A program made the translations under genes and the position numbers. Below are positions 24,262 to 33,303 of a stretch of DNA of 64,000 nt, one piece after another (the stretch's first letter is position 1; the number at the start of each line of letters is the position of its first letter). The notes beneath the pieces are model-generated. The model searched no databases, had not been told where the DNA came from, and worked only from the letters and a program-made list of their open reading frames with translations. This DNA comes from DAOMNO01 sp035443885 (GTDB lineage: Bacteria; Planctomycetota; Phycisphaerae; Phycisphaerales; SM1A02): positions 1 through 64,000 of the forward strand of contig DAOMNO010000016.1 in NCBI GenBank assembly GCA_035443885.1. The letters are read 5' to 3'.

Positions 24262-26598
24262 TTACAGGACCCCGAGTTCACGGACAAGCCTTCGCTCATC
24301 CCAAACCTCAATGCCAAGCTCTTGCGCTTTCGCCAGCTTCGATCCAGCGCTTTCCCCAGCGATCACAATGTCTGTTTTCTTCGAAACAGATCCACTGATT
24401 TTCGCACCCAAAGCCTCAAGTTTCCCCGTTAGTTCAGGTCTCGTGAACGACTCCAACGTACCCGTCAACACGATCGTCTTCCCTGCGAAGGGTGACGCAG
24501 ACTGGCTCGGCTTTGCCTGATAGAGCGGGCTGGAAAGATCAACGCCAGCTTTTCGCAGTCGATCAAATGTCGCCTTCCCTGATTTGGAATGCAAGAACGC
24601 ATGCAGCGTCGGCGCGGTTACCTCACCAAAGTCGGGCAGTTCGATCAGATCATCAAGCGATGCGGCCAGAAGTGCGTCAGCATCAGGAAACCGCCGGGCA
24701 AGTGTCTTGGCAGCGCTGGTGCCGATATGCGGAATGCCAAGCCCTGCCAGTACGCGAGCAAGCCCCCTGCCTTTCGCTTCGTGAATTGCTGCAATCAGGT
24801 TGTCCGCAGACTTCTCGCCCATGCGATCAAGCCCAAGCAGGTCATCCCTCTTCAGTTCAAACACATCTGCAAAGTGCGAAACCAGTCCTGCATCGATCAG
24901 TTGATCGACTAGCTTCTCCCCCATTCCATCCACATCCATCTGGCCGCGACCGACGAACCACTTGAGCTTCTCACGAAACTGCGCGGGGCACTCCGGGCTC
25001 ACGCAGAACAATCGCGGCCCTTCCTGCTCAACCGTTCCACCGCACGCGGGGCAGTTCGAAGGCGGCTGCATTGGCTTCGCGCTCTTCGGCCGCTTTTCCA
25101 GCACCACCGAAAGCACCTGCGGGATGATCTCACCCGCTTTCTCGATGACGACCGTGTCGCCGATGCGAAGGTCCTTGCGCCTTATCTCTTCAATATTGTG
25201 CAGCGTGGCGTGCTGCACCGTCGTGCCAGCCACGAACACTGGGTCCATCGTTGCACGAGGCGTGAGTGTACCGCCCTTGCCCACCTGCCAATCCACCTTG
25301 CGCAAGACGGTTGTTGCCTGTTCCGCAGGATACTTGTACGCAATGCACCATCGCGGAGCTTTGCTCGTCGAGCCAAGCTCCGCCTGCTGATCGAAGTGAT
25401 CGACGCGAACGACCATGCCATCTACACCAAAATCAAGTGAATGCCTGGCTTCCGCAAACGCTTCGATCACGTCTTCAACGTCGTCAATGCTCGTGCATCG
25501 CTGTGCGCCGCTGCTGATCGGGATGCCGAACTCATGGATGCGCTGGAGGAAGTCCCAGTAGGTTTCAAGGCCGTCCAGCCCTCGAACTTCGCCTCGCCCG
25601 TGCGCGATGAAATGGAGTTTGCGCTGGGCTGCAATCTTCGGATCGAGATTCTTGAGCGTGCCTGCGGTCGCATTGCGAGCGTTCGCAAAGGGCTGCAAGC
25701 CGGCAGTCGCGCGCTCTTCGTCCGACACATCGGGCACGCTCACCTCGTCATTCTCATACAGCTCAATTGCCTCAAAGAGATCATTCGCCTGCGATCGCAT
25801 CGCGCCGGACCACTGCCCCGCCGCCGCCTTCAACCCGGAAACAAGCTTGTGTGAAATCAAACACCCCTGAATGGGAACCGTCTTGGCAAGCAACGCCAGC
25901 CGCTTTTCCTGATCGGCTTCATGCGTCTTCGATCGCTTTTCCTTCGCCTCTTCATCAAGAATCTTCATCGCAATGTTGTGCTGCACAGCGACATTCAGCC
26001 GCTGGAACGATGCATACGGCATGAAGATTTCGCCTCGCACTTCCAGCACATCAGGCAACGAAAGCCCCTTGGCGGGCGACAGTCGCAGCGGTATCGCGCG
26101 AATTGCCCGAACCTGCGCGGTGATGTCATCACCTTTTTCGCCATCGCCTCGTGTAACACCCCGCACCAGCGCGCCTCGCTCGTAGCGCAAACTGACTGCA
26201 ACGCCATCAATCTTCGGATCGCATACATACGCGAATGAATCGCTTGTGCCAAAAAGTGAATCGCCGTTTTCGGTGGACGACACGCCGAGCAGCTTGGTCA
26301 CTCGCGCGTGCCACGCGCGCAGGTCTTCGATGGAATACGTGTTGTCGATTGACTGCATGGGCACGGTGTGCCGCACCGTCTTGAAGCCATCGATCGGCGC
26401 GCCCCCCACACGCTGCGATGGACTTGTCGGATCGTGCAACTCCGGGTGAACCGCTTCAAGTTCGATCAGTTCCGCAAGAAGTCGATCAAACTCGCGGTCG
26501 CTCATGATCGGCGCTGCGTCGGTGTAATACGCGCGATTGGCGCGATCAAGCAGTTCGCGCAACTCCAGGATTCGCCTCTTGGAATCACTCTTCGCCAT
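24262..26598 (-). CDS. ligA: NAD-dependent DNA ligase with a large insertion
   Basis: The protein has 778 residues; typical LigA has about 670. It seals nicks in replication and repair. The Ia domain, the catalytic lysine in CDPKIDGVAVSLRYE (K129), TRGDGEKGDDIT, the OB fold, the four-Cys zinc finger (CPACGGTVEQ...CVSPECPAQF), helix-hairpin-helix repeats and a C-terminal BRCT domain are all present. Between FQRLN (about 202) and FANARNATAGTL (about 304) there are some 100 residues where other LigA proteins have about a dozen; this insert is helical and charged. ATG at 26598 is preferred; upstream codons are Arg-rich and unlikely. Confidence 0.95.
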   Translation of the reverse strand: MAKSDSKRRILELRELLDRANRAYYTDAAPIMSDREFDRLLAELIELEAVHPELHDPTSPSQRVGGAPIDGFKTVRHTVPMQSIDNTYSIEDLRAWHARVTKLLGVSSTENGDSLFGTSDSFAYVCDPKIDGVAVSLRYERGALVRGVTRGDGEKGDDITAQVRAIRAIPLRLSPAKGLSLPDVLEVRGEIFMPYASFQRLNVAVQHNIAMKILDEEAKEKRSKTHEADQEKRLALLAKTVPIQGCLISHKLVSGLKAAAGQWSGAMRSQANDLFEAIELYENDEVSVPDVSDEERATAGLQPFANARNATAGTLKNLDPKIAAQRKLHFIAHGRGEVRGLDGLETYWDFLQRIHEFGIPISSGAQRCTSIDDVEDVIEAFAEARHSLDFGVDGMVVRVDHFDQQAELGSTSKAPRWCIAYKYPAEQATTVLRKVDWQVGKGGTLTPRATMDPVFVAGTTVQHATLHNIEEIRRKDLRIGDTVVIEKAGEIIPQVLSVVLEKRPKSAKPMQPPSNCPACGGTVEQEGPRLFCVSPECPAQFREKLKWFVGRGQMDVDGMGEKLVDQLIDAGLVSHFADVFELKRDDLLGLDRMGEKSADNLIAAIHEAKGRGLARVLAGLGIPHIGTSAAKTLARRFPDADALLAASLDDLIELPDFGEVTAPTLHAFLHSKSGKATFDRLRKAGVDLSSPLYQAKPSQSASPFAGKTIVLTGTLESFTRPELTGKLEALGAKISGSVSKKTDIVIAGESAGSKLAKAQELGIEVWDERRLVRELGVL

Positions 26599-26719
26599 CG
26601 CGCGGTAGGGTAGCCGCTTTCTCGTGCGCCGTCGCTGCACAAGGCCTGCTACATGCGATATACTTAAAAGAACGGCGCCGCACGCGCAGCGTCAGCATTC
26701 CTGTGGAAGGAGACGCACC

Positions 26720-27430
26720 ATGGCCCACTCCGTAGCCAACGACGATCGACCCCGCCTGTATGAGGACGAGGGCGACCTGCTGCTGCAGGCCGATCAGCGG
26801 GCTGATCGTGTCATCCTTCTCCCTTCAGGCGATTCCCGCGTGGCCAGCACTGATCGCGATCGCATTCGCATTCAGTGGGGACAGCATCTTCTGGCCGATC
26901 TTCTTGCGCATCGGTACCGCACGCTCGTATGCGGCGTGAACCCCGAAGACAATAGTCGTGGTGTAATCGGCGAACTTGCAGAGTTGCTGCCGACCAGTCA
27001 ATGGACCGCCCAGACCATTACCGCACACGCTCGCACGTTCTCGAAATCCGTACCTGACGACGAGGTGTATGTGCTGAAGTACGACATGGATGCGGTAACC
27101 GTGCTTGCGCTGCTCAGACCGCGCGGCCGTGATTGCTTCACGCTGGACGATCTCAGCCGGGGCTTCCGTAAAGTCGCGCAGATGATCGAACGGCGATACG
27201 ATCGGCTTGCCTGCGCCTCTGTCAGCTTTCTCGGCGCGAAATCAAACCGGCTCGTTGGACCGGATGGCCGTGAACCCTGCTTTGAGTCCGTGCTGCGCAC
27301 CATGTTCCAGAGCGGCTATCGGGGCGACGTCTTCCCATCGCTCGGCATGTGGGAACTCGCACCGACCGGCGTGTTCGCGAACTATCCGTTCCCGAAGAGT
27401 CTTGACACGATGCGCCAGGGCGGCTTTTAG
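26720..27430 (+). CDS. Conserved-looking protein of unknown function
   Basis: The protein has 236 residues and no signal peptide or membrane segment. The start has a strong site (GGAAGGAG, 8 bases upstream). The sequence looks globular and well formed, with VILLPSGDSRVASTDRDR, LVCGVNPEDNSRGVIGELAELL, DDEVYVLKYDMDAVTVLALL and a C-terminal YRGDVFPSLGMWELAP. I do not recognise the family. It diverges from ligA across 121 bases. Its TAG overlaps the TAA of pdhC on the other strand. Confidence 0.7.
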   Translation: MAHSVANDDRPRLYEDEGDLLLQADQRADRVILLPSGDSRVASTDRDRIRIQWGQHLLADLLAHRYRTLVCGVNPEDNSRGVIGELAELLPTSQWTAQTITAHARTFSKSVPDDEVYVLKYDMDAVTVLALLRPRGRDCFTLDDLSRGFRKVAQMIERRYDRLACASVSFLGAKSNRLVGPDGREPCFESVLRTMFQSGYRGDVFPSLGMWELAPTGVFANYPFPKSLDTMRQGGF

Positions 27431-28839
27431 ACCAGCAGCGTCGCAGGATTCTCAATCAACTGCTTGAGCGTCTGCAGATACTCCGCAGCCATCGCACCGT
27501 CGATGAGCCGATGATCGCACGATAAGGTCGCAGCCATTTCATGGCCGACTGCAAGCTGGCCATCGCGCACAACTGGCTTCTGGATCGCCGCGCCCACGGC
27601 AAGAATCGCGGAGTTGGGCGGGTTGATGATGGCCGTAAAGTGCTCCACGCCAAACATGCCAAGATTGGAGATTGTGAACGTCGAATCGCTCATCTCCTCA
27701 ATCGAAAGGCCCTTCGTGCGAGCTTTTTCCGCAAGATGCTTGGATTCTGCCGAGATGATCCGCAGGCTCTTGTGGTCCGCATTGCGAATCGTCGCGACGA
27801 GCAAGCCGCCGCCTCGCTCCGCGGGAAGTGAAATGGCGATGCCGATGTTCACCTCGCCGTGAATCTGAATGGAATCGCCCTTCCATGACGCGTTGAACTC
27901 ATGATGCCGATGCATCGCCAAAGCGCACGCGCGAACGAGAAAATCGTTAACGGAGAGCTTGATTCCCTGCGGCTCAAGCTGCTTGTTCAACGTCCCTCGC
28001 AGGGCGAGGATCGGGTCCATGTTGAACGTGTACGAGACCTGATAATGAGGGATGGAAGTCTTGGATTCGACGAGCCGCTTGGCAATCGTCTGCCGCATGT
28101 TCGAAAGCTGAATTGTGCGCGATTCCAGCGGGCGAGGTTCATCGTCGCCTTTGCCTGCCAGCACAATTGGCTGGCTGAGGTCCACCCGCTTCGCCTGCAC
28201 GGGCATGGTCTCGCCAGCAGATTCTGTTCGCCGCTTCGCTGCGGGCGGCACCGCGCGGGCGGTTTCATCCCCCGCTTCGATCGCCTGCATCACATCACGT
28301 TTGATGACGCGCCCGCCAGGGCCGGAGCCTTGAATCGCGCGAATGTCGATGTCGTTGTCATCCGCCAGACGCCGTGCTACCGGGCTGATGCGCAATCGAC
28401 CGTTCTCACCTCGTTCATGCCCGCGGCTTGCCGGGGCTTTGTCCGTCGAGCTGTCGCGAGCCGTGTCCGCTTCATCGTCCTTCTTTTCGGAAACGGCGGC
28501 TGCAACGCGCGAGCCAGACTCGCCGGACTCCGCGTCCTGCTTCTTCGCAGTATTCTCGCCTTTGGCTTTCCCCCCGCCGGAAACGGACTTCGGGTCTTCG
28601 CCTTCTTCAGCAAGCACTGCAATTGCAGTGCCGATGTTCACGGACTCGCCTTCTCCAACCAGAATCTTCGCGATTGTGCCGTCGTCATACGCGGACATTT
28701 CCATCGTCGCCTTATCGGTTTCGATATCTGCGATGACATCGCCCGCGGAGACGGCGTCGCCTTCCTTCACGTTCCACTTCAAAATGGTGCCTCGCTCCAT
28801 CGTGTCCGAAAGCCGCGGCATGGTGATATCAATGGGCAT
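27427..28839 (-). CDS. pdhC: Pyruvate dehydrogenase E2, dihydrolipoamide acetyltransferase
   Basis: The protein has 470 residues. One lipoyl domain (residues 1-80) has the modified lysine in ADIETDKATMEM. A long Ala/Lys/Glu-rich linker follows, then an E3/E1-binding domain with RISPVARRLADDNDIDIRAIQG, then the acetyltransferase core ending SCDHRLIDGAMAAEYL with the catalytic His and Asp. It transfers the acetyl group to CoA. It closes the pdhA-pdhB-pdhC unit. The E3 gene is not in the window. A longer in-frame start at 28878 has no support. Confidence 0.94.
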   Translation of the reverse strand: MPIDITMPRLSDTMERGTILKWNVKEGDAVSAGDVIADIETDKATMEMSAYDDGTIAKILVGEGESVNIGTAIAVLAEEGEDPKSVSGGGKAKGENTAKKQDAESGESGSRVAAAVSEKKDDEADTARDSSTDKAPASRGHERGENGRLRISPVARRLADDNDIDIRAIQGSGPGGRVIKRDVMQAIEAGDETARAVPPAAKRRTESAGETMPVQAKRVDLSQPIVLAGKGDDEPRPLESRTIQLSNMRQTIAKRLVESKTSIPHYQVSYTFNMDPILALRGTLNKQLEPQGIKLSVNDFLVRACALAMHRHHEFNASWKGDSIQIHGEVNIGIAISLPAERGGGLLVATIRNADHKSLRIISAESKHLAEKARTKGLSIEEMSDSTFTISNLGMFGVEHFTAIINPPNSAILAVGAAIQKPVVRDGQLAVGHEMAATLSCDHRLIDGAMAAEYLQTLKQLIENPATLLV

Positions 28840-28884
28840 GAGCGTATTCTCGATCAATGCTGACGGTTTGCAATGCACCAGCTT

Positions 28885-29868
28885 CTACGCATTGTAGGTA
28901 ACCGCTCGAACGGCTTCCGTGATCTTTCGCGCGTTCGGCAACATCTCCTGCTCAAGGTTGTACGCATACGGCGCGGGAACATCATCCGCATTCACGCGCG
29001 CCACAGCATTATCCAGGTCGTCAAAGCATTCCTGATGCACGCGAGCCGCAATCTCCGCAGAGATTGACGCAAACGGCCACGACTGATCGACCACCACGCA
29101 GTAGTTCGTCTTGCGAACAGACTTCACGATCGTTTCCATATCGAGCGGGCGGATCGTGCGACCATCAATCACTTCGCACTCGATGCCGTCCTTCGCCAAG
29201 GCTTCCGCCGCCTCAAGGCAGAAATACAACGGCCGACCAAAGCTCACGATGGTGCAGTCTGAGCCTTCGCGGCGAATCTTCGCCTTGCCAAAAGGAATCT
29301 CATATGGACCTTCCGGCACGTCGCCCTTAATCGAAAGCAAACGCTCAGATTCAAGGAAGAAAACAGGATTGTCGTCGAGAATCGCTGTGCGCAGCAGTCC
29401 CTTGGCTTCGTAGGGGTCGTAGGGAATCGCCAGCTTAAGGCCCGGCACGTTGGCGTACAACGCTTCAACACACCACGAATGCGTCGAACCAAGTTGACCG
29501 CCTGCGCCGTTGTTGCCGCGAAAAACGATCGGGCAGCCGAACTGACCGCCCGACATATAGAGCATCTTCGGCGCGTTGTTGAGAATCTGGTCCGCAGCAA
29601 CAAGGCTGAACGACCAACTCATGAATTCGATGATTGGTCGCAAACCCATCATTGCCGCGCCGATGCCAAGCCCTGCGAAGCCGTTTTCGCTGATCGGCGT
29701 ATCGATGATTCGTCGCGGCCCGAACTCATCCAACATGCCCCGCGACACTTTATATGCGCCGTTGTATTCCGCCACTTCCTCACCCATCAGGAAGATGCGA
29801 TTGTCCTCACGCATGCATTCGGACATGGCTTCGCGAAGTGCGTCTCGAAATTCAATTTCACGGGGCAT
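28885..29868 (-). CDS. pdhB: Pyruvate dehydrogenase E1 beta subunit
   Basis: The protein has 327 residues. Typical segments are FRDALREAMSECMREDNRIFLMGEEVAEYNGAYK (with the TPP-contacting Glu), DTPISENGFAGLGIGAAMMG, EFMSWSFSLVAADQILNNA and EVIDGRTIRPLD. With E1 alpha it forms the decarboxylating heterotetramer. It lies 84 bases after pdhA and 45 bases before pdhC, all on the minus strand, so the three genes are probably one operon. Confidence 0.95.
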   Translation of the reverse strand: MPREIEFRDALREAMSECMREDNRIFLMGEEVAEYNGAYKVSRGMLDEFGPRRIIDTPISENGFAGLGIGAAMMGLRPIIEFMSWSFSLVAADQILNNAPKMLYMSGGQFGCPIVFRGNNGAGGQLGSTHSWCVEALYANVPGLKLAIPYDPYEAKGLLRTAILDDNPVFFLESERLLSIKGDVPEGPYEIPFGKAKIRREGSDCTIVSFGRPLYFCLEAAEALAKDGIECEVIDGRTIRPLDMETIVKSVRKTNYCVVVDQSWPFASISAEIAARVHQECFDDLDNAVARVNADDVPAPYAYNLEQEMLPNARKITEAVRAVTYNA

Positions 29869-29952
29869 TGATGTTTACCAGAGAGGATACAGAGAAAAGC
29901 GATGCATATGGTTTCAGAGGCCGCTTGCTGCTCCGCGCCAAATTGAGAGACG

Positions 29953-31047
29953 CTACGAAGCATCATCTCCCGACGATTTCCGGAGCATTTCAGGCAGGCT
30001 CGTTCCCAGATACGGCCCCCACGCGTGCGTGTACACATCGGTGTAAAGCTCCTCAATCGGCGGAGCGGGCGATTCATCCGCCCACTTCATCGCATCACGC
30101 ACTTGCTGCCGCACGTCGCGGACCATCTCGTCATACTCTTCATCCCCCAGACGGCGTTCATCCTTCAGCACGAGAGCCAGTTTGTCGATCGGATCTTCCG
30201 ACTCATACTGCTGCTCTTCTTCCCGCGTGCGATACTTTCGCGGGTCGGACATGGAGTGCCCTTTGAAGCGGTACGTGCGAATGTCCACAAAGACCGGCTT
30301 GCTCGTCTCGCGCACTCGGTCGACAATCGGCTTCATGCCGTTGTACACGCTCAGCACGTCCATGCCATCAATGACCGCACTGTCCATGCCGTAGGCCTTT
30401 GCCTTGACGGTGATGTCGTGCCCCATTGCAGTGCCGCGACTGATCGCAGTGCCCATCGAGTAGCCGTTATTCTCACAGATGAAGATGATGGGCAGATTGA
30501 GCAACGCTGCAAGGTTGAACGCTTCATGGAACGCGCCTTGGTTGATCGCACCGTCGCCGAAGAAGCAAAGCGTAACGCGAGAGTTCTCTCCGCCATTCAT
30601 CACTTCATCTTCATACTTCGTCGCGAAGGCGAGGCCTGTGCCGAGCGGGATTTGCGCACCGACGATGCCATGCCCGCCGAACATATTGTTCGCTTTGTCG
30701 AACATGTGCATTGAGCCGCCCTTGCCCTTGGCGCACCCGCCGATCTTGCCGTACATCTCCGCCATCGCGTACTTGGGGTCCATGCCTCGCGCCAGCGCGT
30801 GTCCGTGGTCGCGATACGCAGTGATGATGGGGTCTTGATGCTCAACCGCTGCGGTGCAGCCGACCGCGACGGCTTCCTGCCCGATATACACATGGCAGAA
30901 ACCGCCGATCTTGCGATCCTGATACGCCTGCATGCACCGGACCTCAAACTCGCGGATGAGCAGCATGTCGCGCAGCCACTTCCGAAGTGAGTCGGTCGGC
31001 AGTTCAAGGGCGAGATTTTTTTTCACTACTGGAGCCGTCGTCGTCAT
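29953..31047 (-). CDS. pdhA: Pyruvate dehydrogenase E1 alpha subunit
   Basis: The protein has 364 residues. It carries the TPP-binding motif GDGAINQGAFHEAFN...NLPIIFICENN, the substrate-channel GGSMHMFD and the phosphorylation-loop-like region RFKGHSMSDPRKYRTREE. The enzyme decarboxylates pyruvate and passes the acetyl group to E2. It is the first gene of the pdhABC unit and diverges from yceH across 175 bases that must hold promoters for both. Confidence 0.95.
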   Translation of the reverse strand: MTTTAPVVKKNLALELPTDSLRKWLRDMLLIREFEVRCMQAYQDRKIGGFCHVYIGQEAVAVGCTAAVEHQDPIITAYRDHGHALARGMDPKYAMAEMYGKIGGCAKGKGGSMHMFDKANNMFGGHGIVGAQIPLGTGLAFATKYEDEVMNGGENSRVTLCFFGDGAINQGAFHEAFNLAALLNLPIIFICENNGYSMGTAISRGTAMGHDITVKAKAYGMDSAVIDGMDVLSVYNGMKPIVDRVRETSKPVFVDIRTYRFKGHSMSDPRKYRTREEEQQYESEDPIDKLALVLKDERRLGDEEYDEMVRDVRQQVRDAMKWADESPAPPIEELYTDVYTHAWGPYLGTSLPEMLRKSSGDDAS

Positions 31048-31222
31048 AAAGGGAGCTTCACATGGGGCGCAATCTCCGGGCGGGAGCGGCCCATCGATGG
31101 CAAGACCGTCAAGTTTACGCAGAAAACGCTATCCGTGGGAGACCCGGCCATGAAATCGGCTGACTGATATCGGCAAAGTTCGCACGACTGGAGCAAACTC
31201 CCCCCTTCGATACACTTCCCGC

Positions 31223-31900
31223 ATGATTGCCCTGACCCCCAACGAGTGCCGCGTTCTCGGCGTGCTGGTCGAAAAAGCACTGACCACGCCAGCCCAGTAT
31301 CCCATGACGCTGAATGCGATCGTCAACGGCTGCAACCAGAAGAACAACCGCGATCCTGTGCTGAATCTTGATGAAGAAGCAACCTTTGACGCACTCGAAG
31401 GCTTGCGAAACAAAGGCCTCGCGCGGGAAGTTATCATGACCGGCAGCCGGGTCGAGAAGTACCGGCATGTAGCCAAGGAAGCCCTCGAAACCGATACCGC
31501 TGGATTGGTCGTCCTCGTCGAGCTTCTGCTTCGCGGACCGCAGACCGTTGGCGAGATACGTGGCCGGGCGTCTCGAATGCATCCGCTTGAATCCATCGAA
31601 GCCGTCGAACAAGCGCTCTCCCACCTGATCAACCGAGACAAACCCCTTGTAAAGGAGCTTCCGCCTTCACCCGGCACACGGGCAGCCCGCTTTGCCCAAT
31701 TGCTCTGCCCCACGCTGCACCCGCTGGATGCGCCAGCGACATCATCGCATCACGCCGGGACCGGGGCAGCACATCAGCAGGATCAACTCGTTGAGCGAGT
31801 CGAACAGCTTGAGCAGGATGTAAGCCGATTGAGAGATGCGATCGCCCGTCTTGCAGCCTCGCTTGGCGAAGCGAATCCGTTTGCAGGAACAAATCATTGA
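31223..31900 (+). CDS. yceH: YceH/DUF480 family winged-helix protein
   Basis: The protein has 225 residues. The start LTPNECRVLGVLVEKALTTPAQYPMTLNAI is the DUF480 signature, followed by GCNQKNNRDPVLNL and a second winged-helix unit with ELLLRGPQTVGEIRGRASRM. A C-terminal coiled coil (LVERVEQLEQDVSRLRDAIARL) is typical. The family's job is not established. The last seven bases overlap the 3' end of the convergent GTPase gene. Confidence 0.92.
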   Translation: MIALTPNECRVLGVLVEKALTTPAQYPMTLNAIVNGCNQKNNRDPVLNLDEEATFDALEGLRNKGLAREVIMTGSRVEKYRHVAKEALETDTAGLVVLVELLLRGPQTVGEIRGRASRMHPLESIEAVEQALSHLINRDKPLVKELPPSPGTRAARFAQLLCPTLHPLDAPATSSHHAGTGAAHQQDQLVERVEQLEQDVSRLRDAIARLAASLGEANPFAGTNH

Positions 31901-33303
31901 CCAGTGCCGGACTGTTTGATGCTCTGCTGTATTGTCTCTGCAAGTGAGGATTGAGCGCGTTCACGCGCCGCTTCGGCCAATCCACTGAGTGCGACGCTTT
32001 CGCCCAGTCTCGACCAACTCGGCGTCAGTCTCGCCTGTTGAATTGCTTCCGGTAAGCGAGAACGTCGTAAAGACGAATCTTGCTTCACTTCAACAGGTTG
32101 CTGGGCTGCGTGGCCGCGACGCAGCAGCGCGCGAGTCAGTGCAACCTGTCTCGCTTCAAGCAACCGGATCGTCGCATCATCGCATCGCAATTCTGTTCGT
32201 CCTTTCAAGCGATCAAGCAGTCTCCTGCCATGCGTTCGCCCTGTTCCCAGTAATGCGCCGATCGCGGCACCCGCCGCTGTCGCGGTGCCCAGTGCCAGGC
32301 CGCCGACCATCGCATCCACCGCAAGCCCCGCCACCGCGCCCGCAGCAGCGCCGCCGCCCGCTCGAATGCCAAATTGCTTGAGCGCAGCTGGGCTGAATAG
32401 ATCAAGGCCCCATTGTCCGTCGGTAAGCGGCAGGTCATCCGCCGTGTACTCATCGCGATGAAACCGGAACAATTCAAGCAACTGCTCAACGCATTGCTGT
32501 TCGCGACCGCGCACCAGCGATTTCAGATTGTCAGTCGCTTCACGCATCTGCGCGGTATCACCATGCGGCACTGAAACACAGTACGCAGATGCATCAAGCA
32601 GCAAATCTGCGATCGCGTTTGATGCTGCAGTGATCAATCGATCACGCTGCTGCTGACGATCTTCAATCAGAGCGTCGATAGCTTGACGATGGCCCGGCAG
32701 CAGCGTGCGCATCGTCTCAAACAGTCTTTGCTCGCCTTGGTCCGCCAGCACGACTGTGTCAAACTCGGCCACCGCGTGCAACCCGCATCGAGCGAGCTGC
32801 TCTCGCCACCCCGCAACACCCGCACCCATCACATTCCCTGGCGCGGTGAAGTTGAGCACGGGCACGACCGGCCGTGCACACATGGCCAGCACCGTCAGTT
32901 CATCGCGGTGCTTGCCAAGCACGCGGTCGCGAGCATCAATGACGTATAGCGCGACATCGCTTTGCAGTACCTGTCGCAGCGCTTTGGCTTCCTGTGAAAA
33001 ATGCCCCTCTGCTGCCGGTGATTTAAGAAACTGGTCAATGACATCTACCCCTTCCGTCCGACGATCGCCTCGCAACTTCTCAAGATGATCGAGAAGCGCA
33101 ATGGAGTCCTCAAGACCAGGCGTATCGTACAGTTCTGCTGCAACGCGACCTTGAGCCAGGAGCGGTGCGCCTTCGACTTCTCGCGTAACGGCTGGGCGGT
33201 CCGACACTTCGCCAAACTCTGTATCGCGCAGCAGAGTGCGCATCAGCGAGGTTTTCCCCGTATTCGTGTGGCCAACGACGGCAATACGAAGGGGATGGCT
33301 CAT
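31894..33303 (-). CDS. GTPase with DUF3482 domain
   Basis: The protein has 469 residues. The N-terminal third is an Era/EngA-like GTPase: P-loop GHTNTGKTSL, switch RPAVTREV, DTPGL and a later NFTAPG in place of the NKxD motif. The middle and C-terminal parts match the DUF3482 layout, with a glycine-rich hydrophobic hairpin (GGGAAAGAVAGLAVDAMVGG and GTATAAGAAIGALLG) likely to enter the membrane. It follows the DUF2868 gene with a four-base overlap. Pairing of DUF2868 and DUF3482 proteins is known in other bacteria; the role of the pair is not established. Confidence 0.85.
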   Translation of the reverse strand: MSHPLRIAVVGHTNTGKTSLMRTLLRDTEFGEVSDRPAVTREVEGAPLLAQGRVAAELYDTPGLEDSIALLDHLEKLRGDRRTEGVDVIDQFLKSPAAEGHFSQEAKALRQVLQSDVALYVIDARDRVLGKHRDELTVLAMCARPVVPVLNFTAPGNVMGAGVAGWREQLARCGLHAVAEFDTVVLADQGEQRLFETMRTLLPGHRQAIDALIEDRQQQRDRLITAASNAIADLLLDASAYCVSVPHGDTAQMREATDNLKSLVRGREQQCVEQLLELFRFHRDEYTADDLPLTDGQWGLDLFSPAALKQFGIRAGGGAAAGAVAGLAVDAMVGGLALGTATAAGAAIGALLGTGRTHGRRLLDRLKGRTELRCDDATIRLLEARQVALTRALLRRGHAAQQPVEVKQDSSLRRSRLPEAIQQARLTPSWSRLGESVALSGLAEAARERAQSSLAETIQQSIKQSGTGQ

